Below, in pieces: positions 52,567-61,502 of a DNA stretch of 64,000 bases (its first letter is position 1; each line of letters opens with the position of its first letter). Source of the DNA: Phytopseudomonas flavescens (GTDB lineage: Bacteria; Pseudomonadota; Gammaproteobacteria; Pseudomonadales; Pseudomonadaceae); contig NZ_FNDG01000012.1 of the NCBI RefSeq assembly GCF_900100535.1, positions 62,001-126,000 of the forward strand, written 5' to 3'. Made by a program: the position numbers and the translations under genes. The notes beneath the pieces are model-generated. The model was not told where the DNA came from. It saw only the letters and a program-made list of their open reading frames with translations, and did not search any database.

Positions 52567-53751
52567 TCAAGCGGTTTCGTTGAACAGCTCGCGACCGATC
52601 AACATACGGCGGATTTCGCTGGTGCCGGCACCGATCTCGTAGAGCTTGGCGTCGCGCCACAGGCGCCCGACCGGAAACTCATTGATATAGCCATTGCCGC
52701 CGAGAATCTGGATCGCCTCGCCGGCCAGCCAGGTGGCCTTTTCCGCGGCGTAGAGGATGACCCCGGCGCAGTCCTTGCGCACCTGGCGCACATGACCGCT
52801 GCCCAGGGCATCGAGCTGCCTGCCCACCGCGTAAAGGTAGGCGCGACAGGCCTGCTGGGTGGTGTACATGTCGGCCAGCTTGCCCTGGATCAGCTGGAAC
52901 TCGCCGATGCTCTGGCCGAACTGCTTACGGTCGTGGATATAGGGCACCACCACATCCATGGCTGCCTGCATCAGCCCCAGTGGCCCTCCGGAGAGCACCG
53001 CACGTTCGTAGTCCAGGCCGCTCATCAGCACCCTGACGCCTTCGCCGACGCCGCCCAGCACGTTCTCCTCTGCCACCTCCACGTCCTGGAACACCAGTTC
53101 ACCGGTGTGCGAGCCGCGCATGCCGAGTTTGTCGAGCTTCTGAGCGACGCTGAAGCCCTTCGCGCCCTTCTCCACGATGAACGCGGTCATGCCCTTGGCG
53201 CCGGCGCTCGGATCGGTCTTGGCGTAGACCACCAGCACGTCACAGTCCGGGCCGTTGGTGATCCACATCTTGCTGCCGTTGAGCACGTAATGGTCGCCCT
53301 GGCGGTCCGCCCGCAGCTTCATCGACACCACGTCGGAACCGGAATTGGGCTCGCTCATGGCCAGCGCGCCGATGTGTTCGCCGCTGATCAGCTTGGGCAG
53401 CAAGCGGCGCTTCTGCACCTCGCTACCGTTGCGGTTGATCTGATTCACGCAGAGGTTGGAATGGGCACCATAGGAAAGACCGATACCGCCCGCGGCCCGG
53501 GAAATCTCCTCCATGGCGACCATGTGCGCCAGGTAACCCATGCCGGCGCCACCGTACTCTTCGCTGACGGTCAGGCCGAGCAGGCCCATGTCACCGAACT
53601 TGCGCCACAGATCCATGGGGAACTGGTCACTGCGATCGGCTTCGGCGGCCCGCGGGGCGATCTCCTTCGCTGCAAAACTGGCGACCGCGTCGCGCAGCAT
53701 GTCGATTTCTTCGCCAAGGAAGAAATTCAGGCCTGGCAGCATGATGCTCAT
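52567..53751 (-). CDS. liuA: Isovaleryl-CoA dehydrogenase LiuA
   Basis: 394-residue acyl-CoA dehydrogenase that oxidises isovaleryl-CoA to methylcrotonyl-CoA with FAD. It has the substrate/FAD motif [11 protein letters not shown] near residue 133, the catalytic Glu in [14 protein letters not shown] near 247 (the isovaleryl-type position), and [20 protein letters not shown] near 355. ATG 53751 is chosen because GGAGAG lies seven bases upstream; the in-frame ATG at 53766 has no ribosome site. It is the first enzyme gene after liuR, 48 bases downstream of it. Confidence 0.94.
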   Translation of the reverse strand: MSIMLPGLNFFLGEEIDMLRDAVASFAAKEIAPRAAEADRSDQFPMDLWRKFGDMGLLGLTVSEEYGGAGMGYLAHMVAMEEISRAAGGIGLSYGAHSNLCVNQINRNGSEVQKRRLLPKLISGEHIGALAMSEPNSGSDVVSMKLRADRQGDHYVLNGSKMWITNGPDCDVLVVYAKTDPSAGAKGMTAFIVEKGAKGFSVAQKLDKLGMRGSHTGELVFQDVEVAEENVLGGVGEGVRVLMSGLDYERAVLSGGPLGLMQAAMDVVVPYIHDRKQFGQSIGEFQLIQGKLADMYTTQQACRAYLYAVGRQLDALGSGHVRQVRKDCAGVILYAAEKATWLAGEAIQILGGNGYINEFPVGRLWRDAKLYEIGAGTSEIRRMLIGRELFNETA

Positions 53752-53799
53752 GTAACGGCTCTCCATTGTTGTAATTGTCGGACGCGTTAAAGCGTTGCT

Positions 53800-54183
53800 T
53801 CAGGAGGCGGACACTGCCTGCATAGCGCTCAGGCACCGCTGCTCGGCGGTGTCCAGCTCCCGTTGCATCTGCTGGATGTCGAGCAGTTGCCGGTCGAGAT
53901 GCTCGCGGCGCTCGGCGATCTTCTCCAGAAAGTGGTCGAGTTGCTTGCGGTTACCACCGGCCGGGTCATACAGATCGATCAACTCCTTGCACTCGGCGAG
54001 GGAAAAACCGATGCGCTTGCCGCGCAGGATCAACATCAACGTCACCCGATCGCGGGCACTGTAGATACGTTCCTGCCCCTTGCGCTCGGGTGCGAGCATC
54101 CCTTGTTCTTCATAGAACCGGATGGTGCGCGTGGTGACCCCGAGTTCGTGGGCCAATGCGGAAATACTGTAGGAGTGACTCAT
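53800..54183 (-). CDS. liuR: MerR-family regulator LiuR
   Basis: 127 residues. N-terminal winged HTH with ISALAHELGVTTRTIRFYEEQGMLAP, then a dimerisation helix rich in Arg/Glu/Gln (about 80-118); no metal-binding cysteine cluster, as expected of a regulator sensing a CoA-linked or other small metabolite. LiuR controls branched-chain amino-acid breakdown genes in proteobacteria. It heads the liuRABCDE operon and has a palindromic operator in its own promoter. Confidence 0.93.
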   Translation of the reverse strand: MSHSYSISALAHELGVTTRTIRFYEEQGMLAPERKGQERIYSARDRVTLMLILRGKRIGFSLAECKELIDLYDPAGGNRKQLDHFLEKIAERREHLDRQLLDIQQMQRELDTAEQRCLSAMQAVSAS

Positions 54184-54210
54184 GATGCAAACTGCCCGAA
54201 TGGATTACCT

Positions 54211-54247
54211 TTACGTAAACGTAAGCCAATACCTTTAGCGCTGTCAA
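54211..54247 (-). promoter_or_regulatory. liuR promoter with LiuR operator
   Basis: The perfect dyad TTACGT-AA-ACGTAA occupies 54211-54224, 28 bases before liuR. On the minus strand TTGACA (54242-54247) and TACGTT (54218-54223) are separated by 18 bases, so the operator covers the -10. This fits the long spacers of MerR-controlled promoters and the known ACGT-containing LiuR sites. Confidence 0.7.
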
Positions 54248-54436
54248 ATCTTCGAGCAGGCAGCGGTGCGACGCTCACCCGACAGACAAACCATTGCGGC
54301 CATACCCGTGAAAGCCTGCGAGGCCCGGCGCAGGCCTATTGGCGGGTACCGGGCCGTCGAGGGTTCGCCCGGTGAGCCTGGGGAAATAGGACGGGAAGGT
54401 CACGGTGACCGATGGAAACAGACAGGCTAGCTGCAT

Positions 54437-54460
54437 GGCGTCCAGCCTGTTCTGGACGCC
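54437..54460 (-). terminator. Hairpin downstream of the HPr-related gene
   Basis: GGCGTCCAG-CCTGTT-CTGGACGCC, a perfect nine-base stem 34 bases after the stop at 54494, without a T-tract. The remaining 54248-54436 gap holds nothing else I can support. Confidence 0.4.
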
Positions 54461-54493
54461 GCGCAGGCAGCTCAAGCGGGGTTCAATGCGCAA

Positions 54494-54931
54494 TCACGGT
54501 TTCGGCGTACCGTCCCAGGGAGCGCCATCCAGGGGCCTAGTCCTGGCCAGTTCGGCTTCGTCGAGGCCCGAACCTGCGCCGATATCTCCTTCATCGACGA
54601 CGCTCAGGACACGATCCGCAGGCTCGCCCTTACCTCGCTCTCGCGGCGAACGTGCGCCGGTGTCGTCGATCAGATTTTCCGGGCTCAGGTCATCGAGGCT
54701 CACGCCGTTCTCATGACGGCCTTCCTTGAGTGTCTCACCACCGCTCTGACCCGCGTCGCGCACACGCTGATCCGGATACTCGTGCTGCACCTCGTCACTG
54801 GGACGGCGGTCGCCGATGCGCCCTTCGCGGTCATCCCTGGCCTCGCTGAAATCCAGTTGCTCGATAGAGCCCATGCGATCCTCGGTATCGTCGATCTCCC
54901 GAGGCGTGGCTGGCTGCTTGGGTGTGCTCAT
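54494..54931 (-). CDS. Disordered acidic protein, 'PTS HPr-related' type
   Basis: 145 residues, very rich in Asp, Glu, Arg, Gly and Pro and without hydrophobic core: DDTEDRMGSIEQLDFSEARDD near the N-terminus, LDDLSPENLIDDTG in the middle, DGAPWDGTPKP at the end. Proteins with this composition are annotated in Pseudomonas genomes as phosphotransferase-system HPr-related, but no HPr active-site His motif is visible, so that name has little support. Probably a small disordered stress-associated protein. Start ATG 54931 has GAGGAGAACGTC directly upstream. Confidence 0.78.
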   Translation of the reverse strand: MSTPKQPATPREIDDTEDRMGSIEQLDFSEARDDREGRIGDRRPSDEVQHEYPDQRVRDAGQSGGETLKEGRHENGVSLDDLSPENLIDDTGARSPRERGKGEPADRVLSVVDEGDIGAGSGLDEAELARTRPLDGAPWDGTPKP

Positions 54932-55025
54932 GACGTTCTCCTCTGTGGGTCCGTTCGGTTGACTGGCCCCGTGTCGGGAAGATTCAGGGAATGTGACGGA
55001 TGCGATGGCCCGAGCACGCGGGTGC

Positions 55026-55352
55026 TCACCCCTCGCCCAGCAATTGCTCCAGCGCTTCTTCCAATGGGCTGACGCTGGTCGGACGAACCAGCCGAGTCAC
55101 CTCGACGCCATCGCGCAGCAACACCAGGGTCGGCCACAGCTTGACCTTGAAAGTGCGCCCCAACGAACGACCGCTGCCATCCTCGATCTTCAGGTGGGTG
55201 ACTTCGGGGTAATCCGGCAAGACCTTGGCCAGCAAAGGCTGCACCGCCTGGCAATGGCCGCACCAGTCGGTGCCGAATTCGATGAGGGTCATACCCGGCA
55301 TTGCCTGTACATCGGCGGATGTAGGCGCCGTACTGCTGTACCCGCTGCTCAT
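55026..55352 (-). CDS. Thioredoxin-family protein
   Basis: 108 residues with the redox motif WCGHC near residue 30 and the cis-Pro loop KLWPTLVLLRDG near 72. The family motif is usually WCGPC, so the His at the third position suggests a more oxidising potential. There is no signal peptide, thus cytoplasmic. It lies 94 bases upstream of the HPr-related gene on the same strand. Start ATG 55352, preceded by GAAGGAGGCAGC. Confidence 0.9.
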   Translation of the reverse strand: MSSGYSSTAPTSADVQAMPGMTLIEFGTDWCGHCQAVQPLLAKVLPDYPEVTHLKIEDGSGRSLGRTFKVKLWPTLVLLRDGVEVTRLVRPTSVSPLEEALEQLLGEG

Positions 55353-55567
55353 GCTGCCTCCTTCGCTAATGGGTCTTGTGCCCACCCTGCGGTTCTCGCA
55401 GAGCGGCCTGGCTGTTCGGAACCTGCTGGCGAGTTCGCAGACCAGGGCCGGGGAACGCCAGCGATCGCGAGGCTCATTCACCAATGTGAACGGGCATGAC
55501 CCGCTGCGCTCGCTCTGCGAAGCCTGTGCAGTGCGCCAGCCGCAGCTTGCGCCTGGGCCGACGTGCG

Positions 55568-55586
55568 GGCCGCCTTCACGGCGGCC
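55568..55586 (-). terminator. Hairpin after the DUF2892 gene
   Basis: GGCCGCC-TTCAC-GGCGGCC, perfect seven-base stem 27 bases after the stop at 55613, no T-tract. Confidence 0.35.
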
Positions 55587-55612
55587 AGAGCAGCAACAGG
55601 TTTCGAACCTAG

Positions 55613-55924
55613 TCAGACGCTGTTGTGCATCTGCTTGACCACCGGCTTCACTCGCTCGGCGATCTCGCCTTCGAGGCGGGTGACGGACTCTGCGATGCGA
55701 TCCACCTCGGGGCGCATCGAGCGCGCCTGCTCCACGAAACCCTTGAGCCGGCAATTGCCGCTCAGGCCGCGGGCGACCAGCATACCGCCGAACGCTGCGC
55801 GAGCCAGCCCCAACACGCCACCGCGCTTGAGACCGCCACGGGCCATGGCGATACCGCTGCCGATGGAAAGGGCGCGCTCCCAACCCTGCACGTTGTTGCC
55901 GGCCTGCTTATCGAATGTGGACAT
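55613..55924 (-). CDS. DUF2892 (YgaP-like) inner-membrane protein
   Basis: 103 residues. It begins MSTFDKQAGNNVQGWERAL, the usual start of DUF2892 proteins. Two glycine/alanine-rich hydrophobic stretches (about 20-55) are followed by NCRLKGFVEQ and a C-terminal amphipathic helix (EVDRIAESVTRLEGEIAERV). In YgaP this domain anchors a rhodanese; here it is alone. The ATG at 55924 is followed by the conserved start, whereas an upstream extension is not. Confidence 0.82.
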   Translation of the reverse strand: MSTFDKQAGNNVQGWERALSIGSGIAMARGGLKRGGVLGLARAAFGGMLVARGLSGNCRLKGFVEQARSMRPEVDRIAESVTRLEGEIAERVKPVVKQMHNSV

Positions 55925-56037
55925 ATCGCTCGCTCCAGTCTGTCTATGGTTAACAACGGACTGAGCCAGGGCAGCCGATGTTCGGCCGCTCCGACAGGCG
56001 GATGAACGGCGCGGACATCGGCCCCTGCCGGCGATCA

Positions 56038-57201
56038 TCAGAGATAGCGCAGCCAGGTCAAATCACGACGGCGGGCCTTGAGGGCCGCGAACCAGCGCAC
56101 TGGCGGGAACAGCAGCACGGCAACCAGAAACGCGCACAACCATATCCCCGCCATCGAATCGAAGCCGAAATAGTCGCCCTGGTTGGTGCCCCAGATGCCA
56201 ACGGCAGCTAGGTACATCAGCTTCAACACATACAGGTGCAGCAGGTAGAAGAACATTGGCGCGCCCCCGTATACGGTCAGAACCCTGAGCCAGCGCTTGC
56301 CCTGGCTGCGCTCGAAGGCCAGCAGCAGAAGCAGGCCGATGCCCAGGGTCAACGCCAGGAAGGCCAGTGACGGTGGATACTTGGTGATATTGAGGATTGC
56401 CATCAGGGTTTCCAGCCAGGTGCTGACCATCGACCAGCTCTTTTCACCGTAGCCGTTGCCGGCGCGCACCACGATCAACACCAGCAGCGAACCCAGCCCC
56501 CAGCCCAGCAGCCTTTGCTGTCGCGCCTCGGCATCGGCGCCACGGGCGAACCAGGGCCCGGCGGCGTAACCCAGGGCGATCACACCGATCCACGGCAGCA
56601 CCGGGTACGAGGTACGCAGGCGCAGGTCGTCGGACACCTGCAGCCAGCCACGATCGTGGAGAATCGCCCATGGTACGTGCAGTGCCGAATCGACAGCGAA
56701 ATGCAGGGAGTCGAGCAGATTGTGGCCGCACACCAGCACCAGGCCGAAGGCGATCAGCAGGCCACGTGGTAGCCACAGCAGCAGCGACAACGCCAGCATG
56801 CTCAGGCCGATGGCCCAGATCACTTGCAGGTAGATCACCGTTGGCGGCACCTGGAATGTCCAGGCAAAGTTCACCAGGGTGAACTCGAGCACCACCAGAA
56901 ACAGACCGCGCTTGAACAGAAAAGCACTGATCGCCGTGCGACCACTGGCCTTCTCGCCATACAGGAATGCCGACAGGCCGGTCAGCAGGATGAAAACCGG
57001 CGCGCACAGGTGAGCCAGGGTACGGCTGAAGAACAACGACGGTTCGGTGCTGCTCACGTCCATCGGATCGAGTACCTGGCGATGCAGGAAAAACGTCTCT
57101 CGCACATGGTCGAGCAACATGAACAGGATGACGAGACCACGCAGGGCATCGATGGATGTGAGACGCAGGGCGGCGGGAGGAGCGGTTGCGACAGTGGTCA
57201 T
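56038..57201 (-). CDS. Integral membrane DUF1624/acyltransferase-like protein
   Basis: 387 residues with about ten transmembrane segments. It starts with RLTSIDALRGLVILFMLLDHVRE (residues ~14-36), the signature of the heparan-alpha-glucosaminide N-acetyltransferase/DUF1624 family, with the conserved Asp-His pair in LLDHVRE. It may move acyl groups across the inner membrane onto a sugar, but the substrate is unknown. ATG 57201 is chosen; the frame upstream is non-conserved. It is divergent from the dehydrogenase gene. Confidence 0.83.
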   Translation of the reverse strand: MTTVATAPPAALRLTSIDALRGLVILFMLLDHVRETFFLHRQVLDPMDVSSTEPSLFFSRTLAHLCAPVFILLTGLSAFLYGEKASGRTAISAFLFKRGLFLVVLEFTLVNFAWTFQVPPTVIYLQVIWAIGLSMLALSLLLWLPRGLLIAFGLVLVCGHNLLDSLHFAVDSALHVPWAILHDRGWLQVSDDLRLRTSYPVLPWIGVIALGYAAGPWFARGADAEARQQRLLGWGLGSLLVLIVVRAGNGYGEKSWSMVSTWLETLMAILNITKYPPSLAFLALTLGIGLLLLLAFERSQGKRWLRVLTVYGGAPMFFYLLHLYVLKLMYLAAVGIWGTNQGDYFGFDSMAGIWLCAFLVAVLLFPPVRWFAALKARRRDLTWLRYL

Positions 57202-57418
57202 GGCATATCCAGGGCAGAACGCCGGCAGACGGAAGGGCTGGCCGGCACAAAGAAAAGTTATGATATAACAAATACTTTGCCGCAGCACAGCCCTCCGCCA
57301 CCGCCTTCATTGGTGATAGCCTTGCCCCTCCAGCGTATCGGCCAGCTTGCCGGCTGCCACTCGCCTGTATCCCCGCACAGAGGCGCTGCGTACAGCCCGC
57401 CCCCCTCTGGAGGCCGTC

Positions 57419-58402
57419 ATGCATATCGTCATCCCGGATGATTATCAAAACGTGATCCATACCCTCGACTGCTTCGCCGTGCTGGCTGATCACCAGGTCA
57501 GCGTCTATCACGACGTCGTGGACGACCGTCAACGGCTGGCCGCGCTTTTCGCCGACGCCGACGCACTGGTGCTGACCCGGGAGCGCACGCGCATCGACGA
57601 GGCATTGCTCGAACAGTTGCCGAAACTCAAGCTGATCAGCCAGACCGGCAAGGTCTCCAGCCACCTCGACGTTGCCGCCTGCACTCGCCACGGGGTGGCC
57701 ATCATGGAAGGCCGTGGTTCGCCGATTGCACCGGCGGAACTGACCTGGGCGCTGATCATCACCGCCAGGCGACAACTGCTCCCGGCCATCGACGCGCTGC
57801 GTGCCGGCCGCTGGCAGGTCAACCTCGGCCAGCGCCTGGCCGGGCAGACGCTGGGTATCTGGGGCTACGGCAAGATTGGCCGGCGGCTGGCACACTACGC
57901 CAGTGCGTTCGACATGTCGGTGCTGGTGTGGGGCAGCGAAGCATCGCGCAAGGCGGCGATTGCCGATGGCCACCGGGCGGCCGAATCGCGCCAGGCCTTG
58001 TTCGCCGAAGCCGACGTGCTCAGCCTGCACCTGCGCCTGGGGGACAGCACCCGCCACCTGGTGACCGCCAGCGATCTGGCCGCCATGAAGCCCAGCGCCT
58101 TGCTGGTCAACACCAGCAGAGCCGAACTGATCGCGCCAGGGGCCCTGCTCGAAGCGCTAAACCTTGGCAGACCGGGGTTCGCCGCGCTGGATGTGTTCGA
58201 ACAGGAACCTGTAGTCGACCCGAACCACCCCCTGCTGCGCCACCCTGCCGTGCTCTGTACGCCCCACCTCGGTTATGTCGAGCGAGAAGGCTATGAGTTG
58301 TATTTCGGCGACGCCTTCGCCAACGTCGAGGCATTCTTCGCAGATGAACGCTGCACGCTGGTCAATCCCGAGGTCCGTGCATCCGCTGTATTTCGGCGCT
58401 GA
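57419..58402 (+). CDS. D-2-hydroxyacid dehydrogenase
   Basis: 327 residues. NAD-binding motif GIWGYGKIGRRLA near residue 145; catalytic Arg in VNTSRAELI near 231, Glu in VFEQEPV near 260, and His in CTPHLGYVER near 282, the full Arg/Glu/His set of the family. It interconverts a D-2-hydroxyacid and a 2-oxoacid; the specific acid (phosphoglycerate-, glycerate- or other type) is not evident. ATG 57419 follows CTGGAGGCCGTC. It stands alone. Confidence 0.9.
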   Translation: MHIVIPDDYQNVIHTLDCFAVLADHQVSVYHDVVDDRQRLAALFADADALVLTRERTRIDEALLEQLPKLKLISQTGKVSSHLDVAACTRHGVAIMEGRGSPIAPAELTWALIITARRQLLPAIDALRAGRWQVNLGQRLAGQTLGIWGYGKIGRRLAHYASAFDMSVLVWGSEASRKAAIADGHRAAESRQALFAEADVLSLHLRLGDSTRHLVTASDLAAMKPSALLVNTSRAELIAPGALLEALNLGRPGFAALDVFEQEPVVDPNHPLLRHPAVLCTPHLGYVEREGYELYFGDAFANVEAFFADERCTLVNPEVRASAVFRR

Positions 58403-59668
58403 CAGGCATTGCAAAACAGAGACGAGGCCGCCAGCGCACTGCCGGACAGCCCCACAACGACAAGTGAAAAACACCCGGAGTGGTGCTCGACTCTACACGC
58501 CGCCATGAAGCTGTCTTTTGGCCACTATAACGGCACTCTTCAATGCTGCCTTATAAAGGATAAGGCCGACGCCAAAAACAGCCCTGCAGCTATCCCGATG
58601 GCACCAGCTAATTTTCAACTGGTATTTATCTGTCTGCATCGTGCAAGCCGCGCAACAGATGCGAGGGGGTCAGCGAAGAAACAATCAAGCGGGAGTTAGC
58701 GGATCAATACGAGGGCAATACCGTGGTCGGTATGGAGTGGCTCTGCGACTCACTGCTGAATTCGCCCTTTATCGAATCTGCTTTGCTGTAGGCGATTGGC
58801 CTGAGCATCAGCCAATAGCACTTCAATGGCATGCAAAGAATCATTGCGCCGGGATCGATTCGCAACGACGCAAATCGCCATCCCCCAGCCGTGACGAGGG
58901 CCAGCGGCCCGATGCCAGGCAGTCAAGCATTCAGGCACGCGTCTAGTCCGAATGGCACTCGAACAGTATCTTGTCGGCTTTCGACCTATCCACGAACATC
59001 GCTCGGCAATTACCTGCTCCCTTCGCTGTGGAGCAGTCCATAGTGGGCGTTCCTGCCGAGTTTTGCTGGATGAACACTCCAATCGATGTACGGTAAAAAC
59101 AACAATGCCCCCTTTAATATCGACCGGTTGATCAGGCAGTTGCCAGTTGCAAGTCGACAGCGATACAGGGTGGTATGAACCCTGCGCCTTGTTCTCTAAG
59201 TAATGCGAAACATGAAGTTGGGACTCGTCGTTATCTTTACGGCCAGGAAGGCATGAATATTGCTCTAGACATTAACACAGCTGTAATACATTGCTCCTAG
59301 CATCTGGACGGATGCCGAGCCGCAGCCCTGAACCCGTGTCCGCCCCCGTTTCGTTAGTTTGAAATGGGCCGACGGCGAGCGATGGCCACTTTTCCAGACC
59401 TGAAGCGTAGCGCCCCTGATTGCAGCACCCGTGAGCGAGCGTGAACCATTAGAGCGCAGGAAAAGTTCCCTGACTTTTTGTCGTACCGCCGATAATGACT
59501 TTCACGGCCGTCGGGGAACTTCTTACCTGAGCCGACAACCAATGAGTCATGAAAAATGGCCGCAAGTCAACGCGATAGGTGATTGACCAGAAGCTGCCGG
59601 GCCCATCCCGCAGCATCGTCACCGGCCACTCCACTCAAGCGATCGACCCCGGGAAGGGATTTGGCACC
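58403..59668. other. 1.27 kb non-coding region before the exopolysaccharide operon
   Basis: No convincing gene in six frames. On the minus strand a short reading frame near 58548-58644 starts MQTDKYQLK and, if one A of a four-A run is skipped, continues LAGAIGIAAGLFLASALSFIRQH, a small membrane-like peptide; it may be a remnant. AAGTTCCC (59463) and GGGAACTT (59514) are inverted copies about 45 bases apart. The stretch 59100-59660 is less GC-rich than the coding DNA and is the likely regulatory region of the operon starting at 59669. Confidence 0.5.
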
Positions 59669-60829
59669 ATGAAACTCTCCAAGATACTGACGGCTTCGCT
59701 GGCAGGTACGCTGTCTACGGCCAGTTGGGCAACCGACCCGGCGAGCATCGACCTGGCCGGTTTCGAGTTCACGCCTACCCTCGACGTTACCGAGAGCTAC
59801 GACGATAACTACCGCGGCCTGCGTGACGGCGCCGGCTCTTCCTGGATCACCAGCATCAACCCGAAGTTTCTGCTCAGCGCCGAGACGCGCAACAGTGGCT
59901 ACCAGCTCGAATACGAATTCGACGACCAGACCTACCACTCTGACGATCGGGCCAGTCATACCGATCATCACCTGCGCTTTCGCAGCATTCTCGAATTCAA
60001 CTCGCGCAATCGCCTGCGTTGGAACCTCGGCTATCACCGTGTCGAGGAGACCATCGATCTGGCGGATCCCGATGACAATGAGAACGACAAGTACGACCGC
60101 ACCGTCGCTGGCGCCACCTACAGCTACGGTACGCTGAGTGGCTTGAACCAGCTGGACTTCGGCGTCAATCGCGAGGGCATCCGCTATCGCAACAGCGGTG
60201 AACTCAACGCTGACGAAGAGCGCGACAGCACCATGTTCAACACCGTGTGGTACCACCGTCTCGGTGGCAGCACGCGATCGCTGGTCGAACTGCGCCATAC
60301 CGACCATGACTACATCCGCAGCGGCAGCAATCGCGACAGCACCAACGACGCCGCCCTGTTCGGCGCGACCTGGGAGGCTACCGCCAAGACTGCCGGCACC
60401 CTGCGCTTAGGTGCCGAACGCAAGAACTTCGACAGCAGCACCCGCGACGACTACACCAGCCCGATGTGGGAAGTCGGTGTGGCTTGGGAACCGCGCACCT
60501 ACTCTGTCGTCAAACTCAACACCCGTCGCGCTTTCGACGAAGGTGACGACGGTGCGAGCACGGTTCAGGACACCACCACGCGCCTGAGCTGGGAGCACGA
60601 ATGGTCGGCTTTCATCCGCACGGATCTCGACTACCGCTTCTCCGATCGCGACTACAAGGCGATCGAACGCAAGGACGAGCGCACCAGCTACGGCTTGGGT
60701 GTCACCTACTCCCCGGATCGCTGGGTCGATGTATCACTGGGTTACCGCTACACCGAAAACGATTCGAGCGTGCGGGAGAAATCCTATGACCGGAACATCT
60801 ATCAGCTGTCGTTGAGTTTGAGCCTCTAG
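59669..60829 (+). CDS. Outer-membrane beta-barrel protein of an exopolysaccharide locus (BBP2-like)
   Basis: 386 residues with a signal peptide (cleavage probably after ASWA, residue ~22). The rest consists of alternating polar/aromatic strands such as YQLEYEFDDQTYHSD, RLRWNLGYHRVEE and VSLGYRYTENDS, ending in the strand YQLSLSLSL, as outer-membrane barrels do. Proteins of this type (PF10082/VpsM-like) accompany Wza/Wzc secretion systems and may help the polymer cross the outer membrane. It is first gene of the operon, with a 131-base gap to the next gene. Confidence 0.85.
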   Translation: MKLSKILTASLAGTLSTASWATDPASIDLAGFEFTPTLDVTESYDDNYRGLRDGAGSSWITSINPKFLLSAETRNSGYQLEYEFDDQTYHSDDRASHTDHHLRFRSILEFNSRNRLRWNLGYHRVEETIDLADPDDNENDKYDRTVAGATYSYGTLSGLNQLDFGVNREGIRYRNSGELNADEERDSTMFNTVWYHRLGGSTRSLVELRHTDHDYIRSGSNRDSTNDAALFGATWEATAKTAGTLRLGAERKNFDSSTRDDYTSPMWEVGVAWEPRTYSVVKLNTRRAFDEGDDGASTVQDTTTRLSWEHEWSAFIRTDLDYRFSDRDYKAIERKDERTSYGLGVTYSPDRWVDVSLGYRYTENDSSVREKSYDRNIYQLSLSLSL

Positions 60830-60960
60830 CACCGGGGCATCTCAACAGGGTGACGAACACCGTCACCACCCCTATCAACCTTTTCGCGTTCGCCTTTCCA
60901 GTCGAGCGGTGGCGCCTCTTTCCCTGCGCCAGAGACGAATCAACCACAAGGAGTAAGCGG

Positions 60961-61500
60961 ATGTCAGTCCACCATCTGTTCAAAGCCTTCTCGCTATTGC
61001 TGATGCTCGCTTTCGCAGCGACTGCCCAGGCCAACCCACAGTATCGGCTGAGCTCTGGCGACGTGATCAAGATCAGTGTCTTCGGCGAGCCGGATCTGTC
61101 GTTCGAGGAAGTCCGCCTCAACGATGCCGGCACCTTCTCCTACCCCTTTCTGGGGTCGATCGAAGCCAGTGACAAGACCGCCGGCGACATCGAGCGCATC
61201 CTCACCGACAAGCTCAAGGCCGATGGCTATCTGGTCGATCCCCGCGTTTCCGTCAGCGTGACCACCTACCGCGAGTTCTACATCAGCGGCGAAGTGAAGG
61301 CACCCGGCGGCTATCCCTATCAGCCCGGCCTGACCCTGGACCGCGCCATCGCCCTGGCTGGTGGCCTCACCGAACGCGCCTCCACCAAGCGCATCACCAT
61401 TGCCCGTGGCACGGGCGAAGCCCGGGCTTCGGAAAAGGCCACGCTCGACACCCTGGTCAAACCGGGTGACACCATCACCATCGATCAAGGGTTCTTCTGA
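60961..61500 (+). CDS. Polysaccharide export protein, Wza family (short)
   Basis: 179 residues with a signal peptide (cleaved near AQA, ~residue 24). One poly_export domain (YRLSSGDVIKISVFGEPDL from ~28) is followed by one SLBB domain (YISGEVKAPGGYPYQPGLTL near 103). There is no lipobox cysteine and it is half the size of E. coli Wza, so the outer-membrane barrel protein upstream may supply the missing part. GGAGTAAGCGG precedes the ATG. The stop is two bases before the kinase gene. Confidence 0.9.
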   Translation: MSVHHLFKAFSLLLMLAFAATAQANPQYRLSSGDVIKISVFGEPDLSFEEVRLNDAGTFSYPFLGSIEASDKTAGDIERILTDKLKADGYLVDPRVSVSVTTYREFYISGEVKAPGGYPYQPGLTLDRAIALAGGLTERASTKRITIARGTGEARASEKATLDTLVKPGDTITIDQGFF

Positions 61501-61502
61501 CT

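Noticed and set aside
58409..58699. 96-codon plus-strand frame after the dehydrogenase gene
   Set aside because: No ribosome site, no hydrophobic core or motif, and composition unlike neighbouring genes.
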